Source: Formivibrio citricus
GTDB taxonomy: Bacteria > Pseudomonadota > Gammaproteobacteria > Burkholderiales > Chitinibacteraceae
Length of the DNA stretch: 64,000 nucleotides
Direction: 5' to 3'
Assembly: GCF_900115065.1 (NCBI RefSeq)
Contig: NZ_FOVE01000015.1
Coordinates: forward strand, 1 to 64,000
The position numbers were made by a program, and so were the translations under genes. The notes under the pieces were generated by a model. It was not told the DNA's origin. It ran no database searches and was given only the letters and a program-made list of their open reading frames with translations. The number at the start of each line of letters is the position of its first letter. The stretch's first letter is position 1. This document shows positions 1 through 7,580 of this stretch, in pieces.

Positions 1-458
1 GCTGCATGACCAACATCGGCCACTTCCGCGCTGCTGGAAAGGTCCTCGCCGGCAAGACCGACATCCCGACTCGGCTGTGGATCGCCCCGCCGACCAAGAT
101 GGACGCCATGATTCTCGCCGAAGAAGGCTACTACGCCGTACTCGGCAGCAGCGGCGCGCGCATGGAACCGCCGGGTTGCTCGCTGTGCATGGGCAACCAG
201 GCGCAGATCAGGAAGGGGAGCACCGCGATCTCCACCTCGACACGCAACTTCCCGAACCGCCTGGGGCTGGAAACACAAGTGTTCCTGGGCTCGGCCGAAC
301 TGTCGGCGGTGTGTGCGCTGCTGGGCAAAATCCCGACCCCGGCCGAGTACATGGAGCGGGTCAGCGCCGTGAACGAGAAGGCCGCCGAGGTGTACCGCTA
401 CATGAACTTCGACCGGATTGCGGAGTTCAGCGAGGTGGCGGCGACGGTTTCGGTTTGA
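1..458 (+). CDS. acnB: Aconitate hydratase B, C-terminal part (partial at window start)
   Basis: This is the C-terminal ~150 residues of the AcnB-type aconitase, which interconverts citrate and isocitrate in the TCA cycle and in many betaproteobacteria also acts on 2-methylisocitrate. The reading frame is open at the left edge, so the gene begins outside the window. The three [4Fe-4S] ligands expected in this part are visible: the Cys just before MTNIGHFRAAGK at the edge, and the pair in GCSLCMGNQ. The AcnB-specific block NFPNRLG is also present, as is the usual short tail after SAELSAVCALLGKIPT. A hairpin lies 25 bases after the stop. No frameshift is seen. Confidence 0.96.
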   Translation, partial: CMTNIGHFRAAGKVLAGKTDIPTRLWIAPPTKMDAMILAEEGYYAVLGSSGARMEPPGCSLCMGNQAQIRKGSTAISTSTRNFPNRLGLETQVFLGSAELSAVCALLGKIPTPAEYMERVSAVNEKAAEVYRYMNFDRIAEFSEVAATVSV

Positions 459-482
459 GGCTGGGACATGCGTGAAACAAAG

Positions 483-506
483 CCCCCGGAAAATCCGGGG
501 GTGTAA
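483..506 (+). terminator. Probable terminator of acnB
   Basis: An 8-bp GC-rich stem (CCCCCGGA / TCCGGGGG) with an AAA loop lies 25 bases after the acnB stop. The T-tract behind it is weak, so termination may be partial. Confidence 0.55.
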
Positions 507-540
507 GCCTGTTTCCAGTGGCTTATTGGAGAGCGGCTGG

Positions 541-654
541 TTTGGCTATCGCACGGTTCAGGATATCGAACGCGGGCAAAGCGAGGGCACGGTGAAGACC
601 ATGAACCAGATACTGGGAATTATCGGGCTGCGCCTTGGTGTCGTACCAAAACGC
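541..654 (+). pseudogene. Remnant of a HipB/XRE-type antitoxin-like regulator
   Basis: The frame translates as TVQDIERGQSEGTVKTMN followed by QILGIIGLRLGVV. This matches the end of the helix-turn-helix of HipB/XRE regulators, whose family pattern is 'SxIERGKxxxTVxTLLxILxALGLxL'. The N-terminal helices are missing, there is no start codon or ribosome site for it, and no toxin gene follows. It is best read as a decayed fragment of a toxin-antitoxin or XRE gene. The rest of 459-913 contains no convincing gene. Confidence 0.45.
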
Positions 655-913
655 ATCCCGAACCAGTCGGATAAAGAACCTGCCGACAATCCGTCATCCG
701 CCAAAGGCCATTCTTGACCCGGTCATTAAACAGTCATGGGCCGCTTGGTGGTTGCAGGTTCTGCGCGAGCGCAAAGCCTATCGCAATGGCTACCGGGATT
801 GATGCTGCACACTCGGCTGAGGTGCTGCATTTCGGCCAAAGCAGTCAGCTATATTCATGCGCAAAAATGGCGGATGTTCGTCTAGAAGCCGACATTGAGC
901 TTCAGTCCATCAC

Positions 914-1822
914 TCAGCAGTTCAACCGTGCCTGAGCATCAATTCCGAACGCCGAAACCGCAAAGTCTATGAAACTACGCAGTTTCGGTGTCATGCGCCG
1001 GTCGGGCGCGTAAAGGATATGGAAGGGGCGGGAAGGGACGGGGTATTCAGGCAGTACCTCGACCAGCCTGCCCGCAGCCAGATCATCTCTGACCAATTCA
1101 CAGGGTTGTATCAACACCCCCATGCCTGCTCGTGCGGCCATCAGCAAAGCCTCTCCGCTATCGACCATCAACCTGCCGGAAACCGGCACAGTCATTTCGC
1201 CTTCCGGCCCTTCGAACGTCCAGCGAGTGCGCAACTCGGTATACGAAAATCCCAAGCATTCGTGCTGCGCCAGGTCGTTTGGATGCGTAATGGGCGGATG
1301 GCTTGCCAGATAGGATGGCGCTGCACACAGTCGCAGGCGATATGGCGCCAGCGCTCGGGCTATGAGTCCACTATCCGATAACTCCCCAACCCGGAAGGCG
1401 ACATCGAAACCTTCGTCGACCAAGTCGACCAACCGATTAGATAGCGACATATCGACCGATACCTCCGGATAGGCCGCCATGTATTCAGGCAAGCGCTTCG
1501 ACAAGGCATGAATGCCGAACGAGACCGGGGTGTTGATACGCAGCCGGCCCCGAGGCGTGCCGCCACTGATGGCGGCCATGCCTTCGGCTGCCTCGACTTC
1601 GGCAAGGATGATTTTTACGCGTTCGTAGAAGGCAAAGCCGGCCTCCGTCAGGTGGTGTCGTCGTGTGGTGCGGTTGATGAGACGCACCCCTAAGTGTTGC
1701 TCCAGCGTCTGGACGTGCTTGCCAACCAACTGCGAAGACATCCGCAAAACATCGCCTGCCGCCGAGAACGAACCCAACTCCACAGCCTTGGCGAAGACGC
1801 TCATGCTCAACAATCTATCCAT
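914..1822 (-). CDS. LysR-family transcriptional regulator
   Basis: This is a 302-residue LysR-type regulator of normal family length. The N-terminal winged helix-turn-helix covers about residues 1-60 (FAKAVELGSFSAAGDVL, then LVGKHVQTLEQHLG), and the substrate-binding half about residues 90-295. The closest recognisable subgroup is the DsdC/YafC-like set, with INRTTRRHHLTEAG and the typical DLVDEGFDVAFRVG. It is divergent from the oxidoreductase gene at 1924, with 101 bases between starts. LysR proteins usually act on such a shared promoter, so control of the 1924-5505 run is likely. The effector is not evident. Confidence 0.92.
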   Translation of the reverse strand: MDRLLSMSVFAKAVELGSFSAAGDVLRMSSQLVGKHVQTLEQHLGVRLINRTTRRHHLTEAGFAFYERVKIILAEVEAAEGMAAISGGTPRGRLRINTPVSFGIHALSKRLPEYMAAYPEVSVDMSLSNRLVDLVDEGFDVAFRVGELSDSGLIARALAPYRLRLCAAPSYLASHPPITHPNDLAQHECLGFSYTELRTRWTFEGPEGEMTVPVSGRLMVDSGEALLMAARAGMGVLIQPCELVRDDLAAGRLVEVLPEYPVPSRPFHILYAPDRRMTPKLRSFIDFAVSAFGIDAQARLNC

Positions 1823-1923
1823 TGCAAATATTCCGTTTCAAGTGATGGTCTATTTTCGCCATTTATCCGAATTGGTTTCAAGTTTTAAAGTAAGCGTACT
1901 CACAAACCAAACAGGAGAACACC

Positions 1924-2550
1924 ATGAAAGTTGCAATCATCGGAACGGGCAATATGGGTGCAGGGCTGGCCGCAACGCTGGCCGGTGCGGGGCATGAAAT
2001 CTGCATCGGCGCACGCGATCTGGTCAAGGCCGCTGCGTTGGCCGAAAAAATCGGTCGCGGCGCAATCGGGGGCGGGATTGCCGCCGCCGCCAAGCTGGCC
2101 GACGTTGTGATTCTGGCGCTGCCGTTCGGCGCGTCGGCAGAAGCCATCGAGCAAGCAGAAGACTTGACTGGCAAGGTGCTCGTCGACATTTCCAACCCCA
2201 TCAGTCCGGACTACAAGGAACTCGTCATTGGCCACACCACTTCGGCCGCTGAGGAAATCCAGAAACTGGCCCCGCAAGCTCACGTGGTGAAAGCCTTCAA
2301 CACGATTTTCGCCCAGTTGCTGGCGCCCGAGTCCCGTCAGGGCAAGACTCTGCAGGTTTTTGTGGCCAGTGACGATGCCGCAGCCAAAGCGTCTGTGAGT
2401 GAACTGGCAAAGTCCGCTGGTTTTGAGGCAGTCGATGCCGGCCCGCTCTCCAATAGCCGTTTTATCGAGCCTATCGGTGAGATGAACATTCACTTCGGCT
2501 ATTTCCTCGGCAAGGGCCCGACCGTGGCTCCGGCTTGGGTTCAGGCATAA
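1924..2550 (+). CDS. NADP-binding oxidoreductase of the F420-dependent NADP reductase-like family
   Basis: A 208-residue Rossmann protein that starts MKVAIIGTGNMG, with the dinucleotide motif GxGxxG at residues 7-12. GARD after the second strand suggests NADP preference. The later DISNP and VKAFNT blocks are typical of the NADPH-dependent F420 reductase/YqeC-like 'NADP oxidoreductase coenzyme F420-dependent' family (PF03807). Most bacterial members lack F420 and have unknown substrates. A strong AGGAG ribosome site precedes the ATG. It is the first gene of a co-directional run and diverges from the LysR gene, which probably controls it. Confidence 0.85.
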   Translation: MKVAIIGTGNMGAGLAATLAGAGHEICIGARDLVKAAALAEKIGRGAIGGGIAAAAKLADVVILALPFGASAEAIEQAEDLTGKVLVDISNPISPDYKELVIGHTTSAAEEIQKLAPQAHVVKAFNTIFAQLLAPESRQGKTLQVFVASDDAAAKASVSELAKSAGFEAVDAGPLSNSRFIEPIGEMNIHFGYFLGKGPTVAPAWVQA

Positions 2551-2610
2551 GTCGTTGGCTCCAAAGAAGTGGCTCGCTGCGAGCAGGCCACTTCCTCATC
2601 AAGGATGATC

Positions 2611-3609
2611 ATGAAAACCTGCATCCGCACCGTGTTGTATTCATTGACGTTGTTCGTTTCCTCCGGCGTTGCCTGGGCAGCCCCTGCCATTGAAATACTG
2701 GGCAAGGACTACGCCTTTCCCAACAAGCTGGAAGGCCTGCCGGCCAGGCTGTCGGATTTCAAAGAGCTGCAGATCAACAGCTTCACCACCAGTGACGGTG
2801 TGAAGCTCAGTTATTGGGAAGCTGGCGCGGGCCAGCCACTGGTATTCATTCCTGGCTGGTCGGCCAATGGCGCCGAGTACATCAACGTGATGTACCTGCT
2901 CAGCAAGCATTACCACGTCTATGTGCTGGACCCCCGTAATCAGGGTCTGTCACAGCATGTCGATCACGGTAACCGCATCGCCCGTTTCTCTGCCGATCTC
3001 AAGGAATTTTCCGAGCATCTTGGACTGAAGTCGGCTGATTACGTGGGCTGGTCGATGGGCGCTGCTGTGCTGTGGGGCTATATAGATCTCTTCGGGACAA
3101 AAAGCATCCGCAAGGCCGTGTTCGTCGATGAGCCGGTGTCGATCTATTCGCACGCCAACTGGTCGGAGCAGGAGCGGCGCGAAGCGGGTGGCATGACGTC
3201 CTCGGCAGAGCGCATGGTCGCGGCATTTACCGAGGGCGTTCCGACGAACAGCTTGATTCTCGACATGAAGGTGGTTGAACGAGCGATGGCGAAAGATTCG
3301 CCGTACTACGTGAATTCGGAAGCCTTTGCCAATGCGTTTATAAAAACCGATCCGCAATACACCGCCAAAGTACTGTTCGACCACATCAGCAATGACTGGC
3401 GCGACGTGATTCGCCACAAAATCAATGTCCCCACCGCGATTTTCTCCGGCGAATACAGCAACAACCTGCCCAGCCAGCGCTGGATGGCTTCAGTCATCCC
3501 GAATGCAAGGCTGTATGCCTACAGCAAGGCCGAGCAGGGAGATCACTTCCTCATGTTCAAGAACCCGTTCAAGTTCGCGGCTGACCTGCGGGATTTTCTC
3601 GAACATTGA
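2611..3609 (+). CDS. Exported alpha/beta hydrolase
   Basis: The start at 2611 is chosen because AAGGA sits five bases upstream and the protein then opens with a classical signal peptide (MKTCIRTVLYSLTLFVSSGV, cleavage after AWA near residue 23). The mature part is an alpha/beta hydrolase. The oxyanion strand is FIPGWS (about residues 79-84), the nucleophile elbow is GWSMGA with Ser148, and the likely catalytic His is in the C-terminal GDHFLMF. Substrate is unknown; an esterase or lactonase acting in the periplasm is likely. It sits 60 bases after the oxidoreductase in the same run. Confidence 0.88.
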   Translation: MKTCIRTVLYSLTLFVSSGVAWAAPAIEILGKDYAFPNKLEGLPARLSDFKELQINSFTTSDGVKLSYWEAGAGQPLVFIPGWSANGAEYINVMYLLSKHYHVYVLDPRNQGLSQHVDHGNRIARFSADLKEFSEHLGLKSADYVGWSMGAAVLWGYIDLFGTKSIRKAVFVDEPVSIYSHANWSEQERREAGGMTSSAERMVAAFTEGVPTNSLILDMKVVERAMAKDSPYYVNSEAFANAFIKTDPQYTAKVLFDHISNDWRDVIRHKINVPTAIFSGEYSNNLPSQRWMASVIPNARLYAYSKAEQGDHFLMFKNPFKFAADLRDFLEH

Positions 3610-3668
3610 TTTATCCATCTGAAGCCTGATGCAACAGCCCCCCTATTTTTCTAAGCAAGGAGATAAAC

Positions 3669-3851
3669 ATGCCCGTCGTACGCGTTACCTGGTTTGAAGG
3701 AAAAGACACCCCAACCAAGCAAGCGGTCGCCGCCGAAATTACCGAAAGCATCGTGCGCAATACCGGCACCGACCCGAAATACATCTATGTCATTTTCGAA
3801 GACGTAGCCCCATCGGATTGGGCAGGGGAAGGCAAGTTGTTTGGTGGTTAA
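3669..3851 (+). CDS. 4-oxalocrotonate tautomerase-family protein
   Basis: A 60-residue protein of the tautomerase superfamily. Family members use Pro1 as catalytic base after removal of Met; here the sequence begins M-P-V-V, so Pro1 is present. The spacing to the C-terminal W/GEGKLFGG tail matches small trimeric or hexameric 4-OT proteins. An AAGGAG ribosome site stands upstream. The basic residues near position 11 that classical 4-OT uses (Arg11) are replaced by K/D, so the substrate may differ from 2-hydroxymuconate. It belongs to the same run as its neighbours. Confidence 0.86.
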   Translation: MPVVRVTWFEGKDTPTKQAVAAEITESIVRNTGTDPKYIYVIFEDVAPSDWAGEGKLFGG

Positions 3852-3946
3852 TGCCCGATATTTCGGGTGGATACCAAGCCGCTGAATAACTGTTCTGATT
3901 CACGAACCCGGCAGCCTGCACAAGGCTGCCGCTTGGAATAAGCATC

Positions 3947-4243
3947 ATGACCACCACGATATTTGCAACCGTCGAAGCCAAATCAGAAGCCATCCAGCAT
4001 GTGGAAGCGGCGCTGCGCGGGATGATCCAGCCAACGCGCAATGAGCCCGGTTGCGTTCGCTATGAGTTGTTCGCTTCGGAAGAAGCCCCAGGAACGTTCC
4101 ACCTGTTGGAAACGTATGCCGATGACGATGCACTTAACCGTCATCACCAATCGCCGCACTTCGCCGAGCTGCTGGCGAGCCTTGCCAACAAACTTGCGCG
4201 AGACATTCAAATTTCGCGTTTCGTCTCAATTCTTGCTGAGTAA
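3947..4243 (+). CDS. Antibiotic biosynthesis monooxygenase (ABM) domain protein, putative quinol monooxygenase
   Basis: A 98-residue single-domain ABM protein (ferredoxin-like fold, PF03992, YgiN-like). Family hallmarks are EPGCVRYELF, FHLLETYADDDALNRHHQSP (abridged in sense) and a final FAELLASL helix. Such proteins oxidise quinols or aromatic substrates without cofactor, usually as dimers. It fits with the tautomerase and oxidoreductase upstream as part of handling reactive carbonyl or quinone compounds, but this role is inferred from context only. Confidence 0.85.
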   Translation: MTTTIFATVEAKSEAIQHVEAALRGMIQPTRNEPGCVRYELFASEEAPGTFHLLETYADDDALNRHHQSPHFAELLASLANKLARDIQISRFVSILAE

Positions 4244-4284
4244 AACATCCGGTTAAACCAAACCAGCCACTCCAAGGAATCAAC

Positions 4285-4764
4285 ATGAATTCAATTCGAT
4301 TTGCCTGCGCCTCCATTTTAATCGCCGCCACCCTGACTCCGTCCCTGGCCCATGCCAAGGATAGCGACGATGCCCAAGCGATCCGTCAGGTTCTTGCTCA
4401 ATATGAACACGCGATTAACACTGCGGATACCAACACCATTGCCCAACTGTACACGGCGGATGGCGTTCAGATGGCCCCGGATGCACCTGCTGCAGTTGGT
4501 CGTGACTCTGTTGCTGCCGCTTACGTCGGCACATTCAAGGCGATTTCGCTCAATCTGAAGTTCACGGTCGATGAGATCAAAGTGCTGAGCAAGACCTCTG
4601 CGCTTTTGCGCAGCCACTCCATGGGCACGCTCAAGATCAATGGCACCGATCAACCCGCCGGCCCGGCTGCTTTCAAGGAACTCTTCATCCTGAACAAGCA
4701 GGCAAATGGTCAGTGGAAATTCTCGCACTACAGTTTTTCAACAGCTCCGCTTGCAAAGCGGTAA
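4285..4764 (+). CDS. Exported SnoaL-like / SgcJ-EcaC family protein (DUF4440-type)
   Basis: A 159-residue NTF2-fold protein with a signal peptide (cleavage near AHA, about residue 24). The SgcJ/EcaC features IRQVLAQYEHAINTAD, then LYTADGVQMAPD and AAYVGTF, lie in the mature part. Members are small ligand-binding or isomerase-like proteins; no catalytic residues can be named here. AAGGA precedes the ATG. It lies 41 bases downstream of the ABM gene and 15 bases upstream of the next gene, consistent with an operon. Confidence 0.82.
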   Translation: MNSIRFACASILIAATLTPSLAHAKDSDDAQAIRQVLAQYEHAINTADTNTIAQLYTADGVQMAPDAPAAVGRDSVAAAYVGTFKAISLNLKFTVDEIKVLSKTSALLRSHSMGTLKINGTDQPAGPAAFKELFILNKQANGQWKFSHYSFSTAPLAKR

Positions 4765-4779
4765 CCCTGGAAGAGCATC

Positions 4780-5505
4780 ATGAAGAAGCTAATATCTGCA
4801 TTCATTGTTACATTGCTGATGGCGGGCACGGTCTCGGCTGAGACAATCAAATGGGAAGGGCGCGAGTTTTACGCAAAAAACGTTCATGCCTCTATTGTGA
4901 AATTGAATGGCGAGGAAGTACTCAAGGTTGAACGAAACCTCAAGGTTTTTCCATTCGATATCAATCGATTGAGCGAAACGGTAGATGAGCCTACCTATGT
5001 AAAGCTGAAAGATTTCGAATTCTCGGACGGAATTTTCGAGGTCAAAGTACTGGCTCGCGTACAACAACCAACGCCTTTCCCCGCATCGCAAGGGTTTATC
5101 GGCATACATTACAGGGTAAATGCGGACGATTCGGCCTTCGAATCCATTTACCTGCGCCCCAACGTCGGCCGTGCTGATAATCAAGCGTCCAGAAACCATG
5201 CCGTGCAGTATTTTGCCTATCCAGGTTATAAATTTGATCGGTTGCGCAAAGAGAGCAACGGTTTATATGAAACCTATGCGGATATTGGTCTGGATGAGTG
5301 GATTACCATGCGCATCCATGTAAAGGGCGAACGGGCTGAGCTGTACCTGAATAATGCAAAATATCCCTCGTTCATCGTTAACAAGATGAAAGGCACGTCG
5401 GCATCAGGCGGTATTGGCTTGTTTGTCGATATCGGCACGGAAGGCTATTTCAAGGACTTCAAGATTATCTCCTCCATGCATCCAAAGCTGAAAGGCGGGG
5501 CTTAG
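4780..5505 (+). CDS. Exported concanavalin/LamG-fold protein of unknown function
   Basis: A 241-residue protein with a signal peptide (MKKLISAFIVTLLMAGTVSA, about 20 residues). The mature part shows the alternating beta pattern of the 3-keto-disaccharide hydrolase/concanavalin-like fold: FSDGIFEVKVLARV, GFIGIHYRVN, EWITMRIHVKGERAELYLNN and GGIGLFVDIGTEGYFKDFKI. This resembles DUF1080-like proteins, which bind or cleave glycosides, but no catalytic signature was recognised. It follows the SnoaL-like gene by 15 bases and seems to end the run. Codon use is noticeably richer in A/T than in the core genes, which hints at acquisition. Confidence 0.75.
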   Translation: MKKLISAFIVTLLMAGTVSAETIKWEGREFYAKNVHASIVKLNGEEVLKVERNLKVFPFDINRLSETVDEPTYVKLKDFEFSDGIFEVKVLARVQQPTPFPASQGFIGIHYRVNADDSAFESIYLRPNVGRADNQASRNHAVQYFAYPGYKFDRLRKESNGLYETYADIGLDEWITMRIHVKGERAELYLNNAKYPSFIVNKMKGTSASGGIGLFVDIGTEGYFKDFKIISSMHPKLKGGA

Positions 5506-5693
5506 GAGTTGCTCAGTCATCGCAAATGACCCCGCGCCCCCATTCGCGTTGCCGCGCGCAGGGGCGCGGATATGCATTTTGGTATCCATGCAATCCTGTG
5601 CTGATTGACAGCTCTCCTGCCGATTACTCATTTGAACAAACACAGCAAGGGATGTGAATTCAGTTAATTTGATCAACCGGTGATTGAAGATTA

Positions 5694-6572
5694 ATGCGCG
5701 ATATCTGGAACCCTTGGCATGGCTGCCGAAAGATAAGCGAGGGGTGCAAGTACTGCTACATGTATGCGTTGGATGCGATGCGTGGCCGGCATGGTTCGGA
5801 AATCTATCGCACCAAAGATGGCTTTTCGTATCCCTTGCACCGGGATCGTCATGGCAACTACAAAATCAAAAGTGGCGAACAGATCCGCGTCTGCATGACA
5901 TCAGATTTCTTCCTTGAGGAGGCGGATACGTGGCGCGATGAAGCCTGGTCCATCATTCGCATCCGGCGCGACGTGAAATTCTTTCTGTTGACCAAGCGCC
6001 CCCATCGAGTTGCTGCGTGCCTGCCTGCGGACTGGGGGGATGGCTGGGATAACGTCTTTTTCAATGTATCCTGCGAAAACCAGCAGCGAGCGGACGAACG
6101 GATTCCTTTTCTGCTTGATCTGCCATTCAAGCACAAGGGGATCATGACCGCGCCATTGATTGGGGCGATTGATCTTATCCCATATCTGCAATCCGGCCAG
6201 ATCGAGCAAGTCATTGCTGGTGGTGAAAACTACGGTGGCATGCGGCCTTGCCATTTTGACTGGATTCTCGCTCTACGCATGGCTTGCAAACGGCACGGTG
6301 TGACGTTCTGCTTTATCGAAACGGGGGCCTATTTCGTCAAGGATGGAAAAAATTACCACTTGAAACAGAAGCAGCTCCAGAGTGAAATGGCTTGGAAATC
6401 CGGTGTCAGTTACCAAGGCCGACCCCAGCAGTTCAGATTAGTGGATGCCTTGGGTTTTGAGCTAACTGAGAAAGATTTACACCAACCAAGTTACCGCGAA
6501 CACTGCGCATATTGTGGAAGCCGACCCATCTGTAATGGATGCAGTGCTTGTGGCCAATGCATAACGCTCTAA
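5694..6572 (+). CDS. DUF5131 (phage Gp37/Gp68-like) three-Cys-motif protein
   Basis: A 292-residue protein that starts MRDIWNPWHGCRKISEGCKY and carries the family's three-cysteine motif at C11, C18 and C21, a variant radical-SAM-like cluster site. Other family marks are FFLLTKRPHR, NVSCENQ and VIAGGENYGGMRPC. The C-terminus adds a dense cluster of six cysteines (residues ~271-289; C-x2-C-x5-C-x2-C-x2-C-x2-C), likely a second metal or Fe-S site. In other genomes DUF5131 genes commonly stand beside the partner tcmP; none is found here, so it is an orphan. The substrate is unknown for the family. The ribosome site before 5694 is weak. Confidence 0.85.
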   Translation: MRDIWNPWHGCRKISEGCKYCYMYALDAMRGRHGSEIYRTKDGFSYPLHRDRHGNYKIKSGEQIRVCMTSDFFLEEADTWRDEAWSIIRIRRDVKFFLLTKRPHRVAACLPADWGDGWDNVFFNVSCENQQRADERIPFLLDLPFKHKGIMTAPLIGAIDLIPYLQSGQIEQVIAGGENYGGMRPCHFDWILALRMACKRHGVTFCFIETGAYFVKDGKNYHLKQKQLQSEMAWKSGVSYQGRPQQFRLVDALGFELTEKDLHQPSYREHCAYCGSRPICNGCSACGQCITL

Positions 6573-6615
6573 GCCCTGTCTCGCAGGTTCTACAAATATC
6601 AGCCCCCAATTCCCC

Positions 6616-7191
6616 ATGAAGAATTCTCAGCCTCACCCTGTTCTAATGCTTGTCAGCCGCCAAGCCAAACTGGGCCATGAAGCCCGGTTCGAATGCTTGA
6701 TGGCTGAATTCCTGGCCAAGGCAGATGCCTATCCCGGTTGCCTCGGCACCCAGTTAGTCCATCCTGGCGATGAAGAAGATGTCGACGACAAGCTCTATCA
6801 CGCCTTGATCGCCTTTGAAAACGAAGCCTGCCGCCAAGCATGGCAAAGCTCACCTGAACGGGCGGCTAGCTTACTTGAAATTTCACCGTACATTGAAGGC
6901 AAAGCTTTCGTTCGTGGCATATCTGGTTTGGCGCACTGGTTCCTGCCGACACAATTGGCCAAGGCCGAACAGCCTCCCCGCTGGAAAGTGGCGATTGCGA
7001 CATGGTTGGGGATATTCCCAACGGTTTACCTGTTGTTCGTTCTGCTGGGAGAACTACTTGCCCCATGGCCGTTGATTGGGCGTATTTTTCTGCTCACCAT
7101 CCTCGTAGTCGCCATTATGACTTGGGGCGTCGCTCCGCGACTGACGCGACTTCTGAAACCTTGGTTGTACCCAAGTGAGTCGAACAAATAG
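6616..7191 (+). CDS. ABM-domain protein with C-terminal membrane anchor
   Basis: A 191-residue protein with an N-terminal antibiotic-biosynthesis-monooxygenase-like domain (about residues 8-105; ARFECLMAEFLAKADAYPGC, ISGLAHWF). Two hydrophobic helices follow (about 126-150 and 152-174). This layout matches the COG3224 type of membrane-tethered ABM proteins. The two helices put the ABM domain on one face of the inner membrane, probably the cytoplasm. It follows the DUF5131 gene by 43 bases in the same direction. Function is unknown. Confidence 0.8.
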   Translation: MKNSQPHPVLMLVSRQAKLGHEARFECLMAEFLAKADAYPGCLGTQLVHPGDEEDVDDKLYHALIAFENEACRQAWQSSPERAASLLEISPYIEGKAFVRGISGLAHWFLPTQLAKAEQPPRWKVAIATWLGIFPTVYLLFVLLGELLAPWPLIGRIFLLTILVVAIMTWGVAPRLTRLLKPWLYPSESNK

Positions 7192-7520
7192 TCCCACTGC
7201 GTTGCTTCGCTTCGATCGCCCAATTTGGTGCGGAATGGTCGTCCAGTTTCGGAGGATTATGCACATGGCAGCGCTGGCTGAGGATTTGCCTGCAGACCGT
7301 TATCATTAACGATCTCCGTTGTTGTATTTTGATTACCTACCATTAAACAAGTGTCAGTTCGAGGCGCTTGATGAGTATTGTGCTGCCCTGTGCATGTGAA
7401 GAACACGGCTGTTCGGGGCTCGCAGCCGGCTAACGACAGCAAATTGCACGACAGCAGCCATAGGAAGACTCCACCGTCAACGGCAGCAAAGGCCGAGAAC
7501 CTGCCGCCAGTCCTAAACAA
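7192..7520. other. Non-coding stretch between the accessory block and amtB
   Basis: About 330 bases without a supported gene. Short open frames exist on both strands but lack ribosome sites, family signatures and codon bias. No repeat with a second copy in the window was seen. Confidence 0.5.
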
Positions 7521-7552
7521 CAAAAAGCCCACGGCATGCCGTGGGCTTCTTT
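7521..7552 (-). terminator. Terminator of amtB
   Basis: A perfect 11-bp palindromic stem (AGCCCACGGCA / TGCCGTGGGCT, 7526-7547) stands just after the amtB stop on the minus strand and is followed on that strand by a T-run (TTTTTG). Confidence 0.85.
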
Positions 7553-7580
7553 GCGAACAAGGGCTTGCGTCGTGCCGGGA

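Noticed and set aside
714-935. Short open frame between acnB and the LysR gene
   Set aside because: No ribosome site, no family similarity and overlap with the LysR 3' end.
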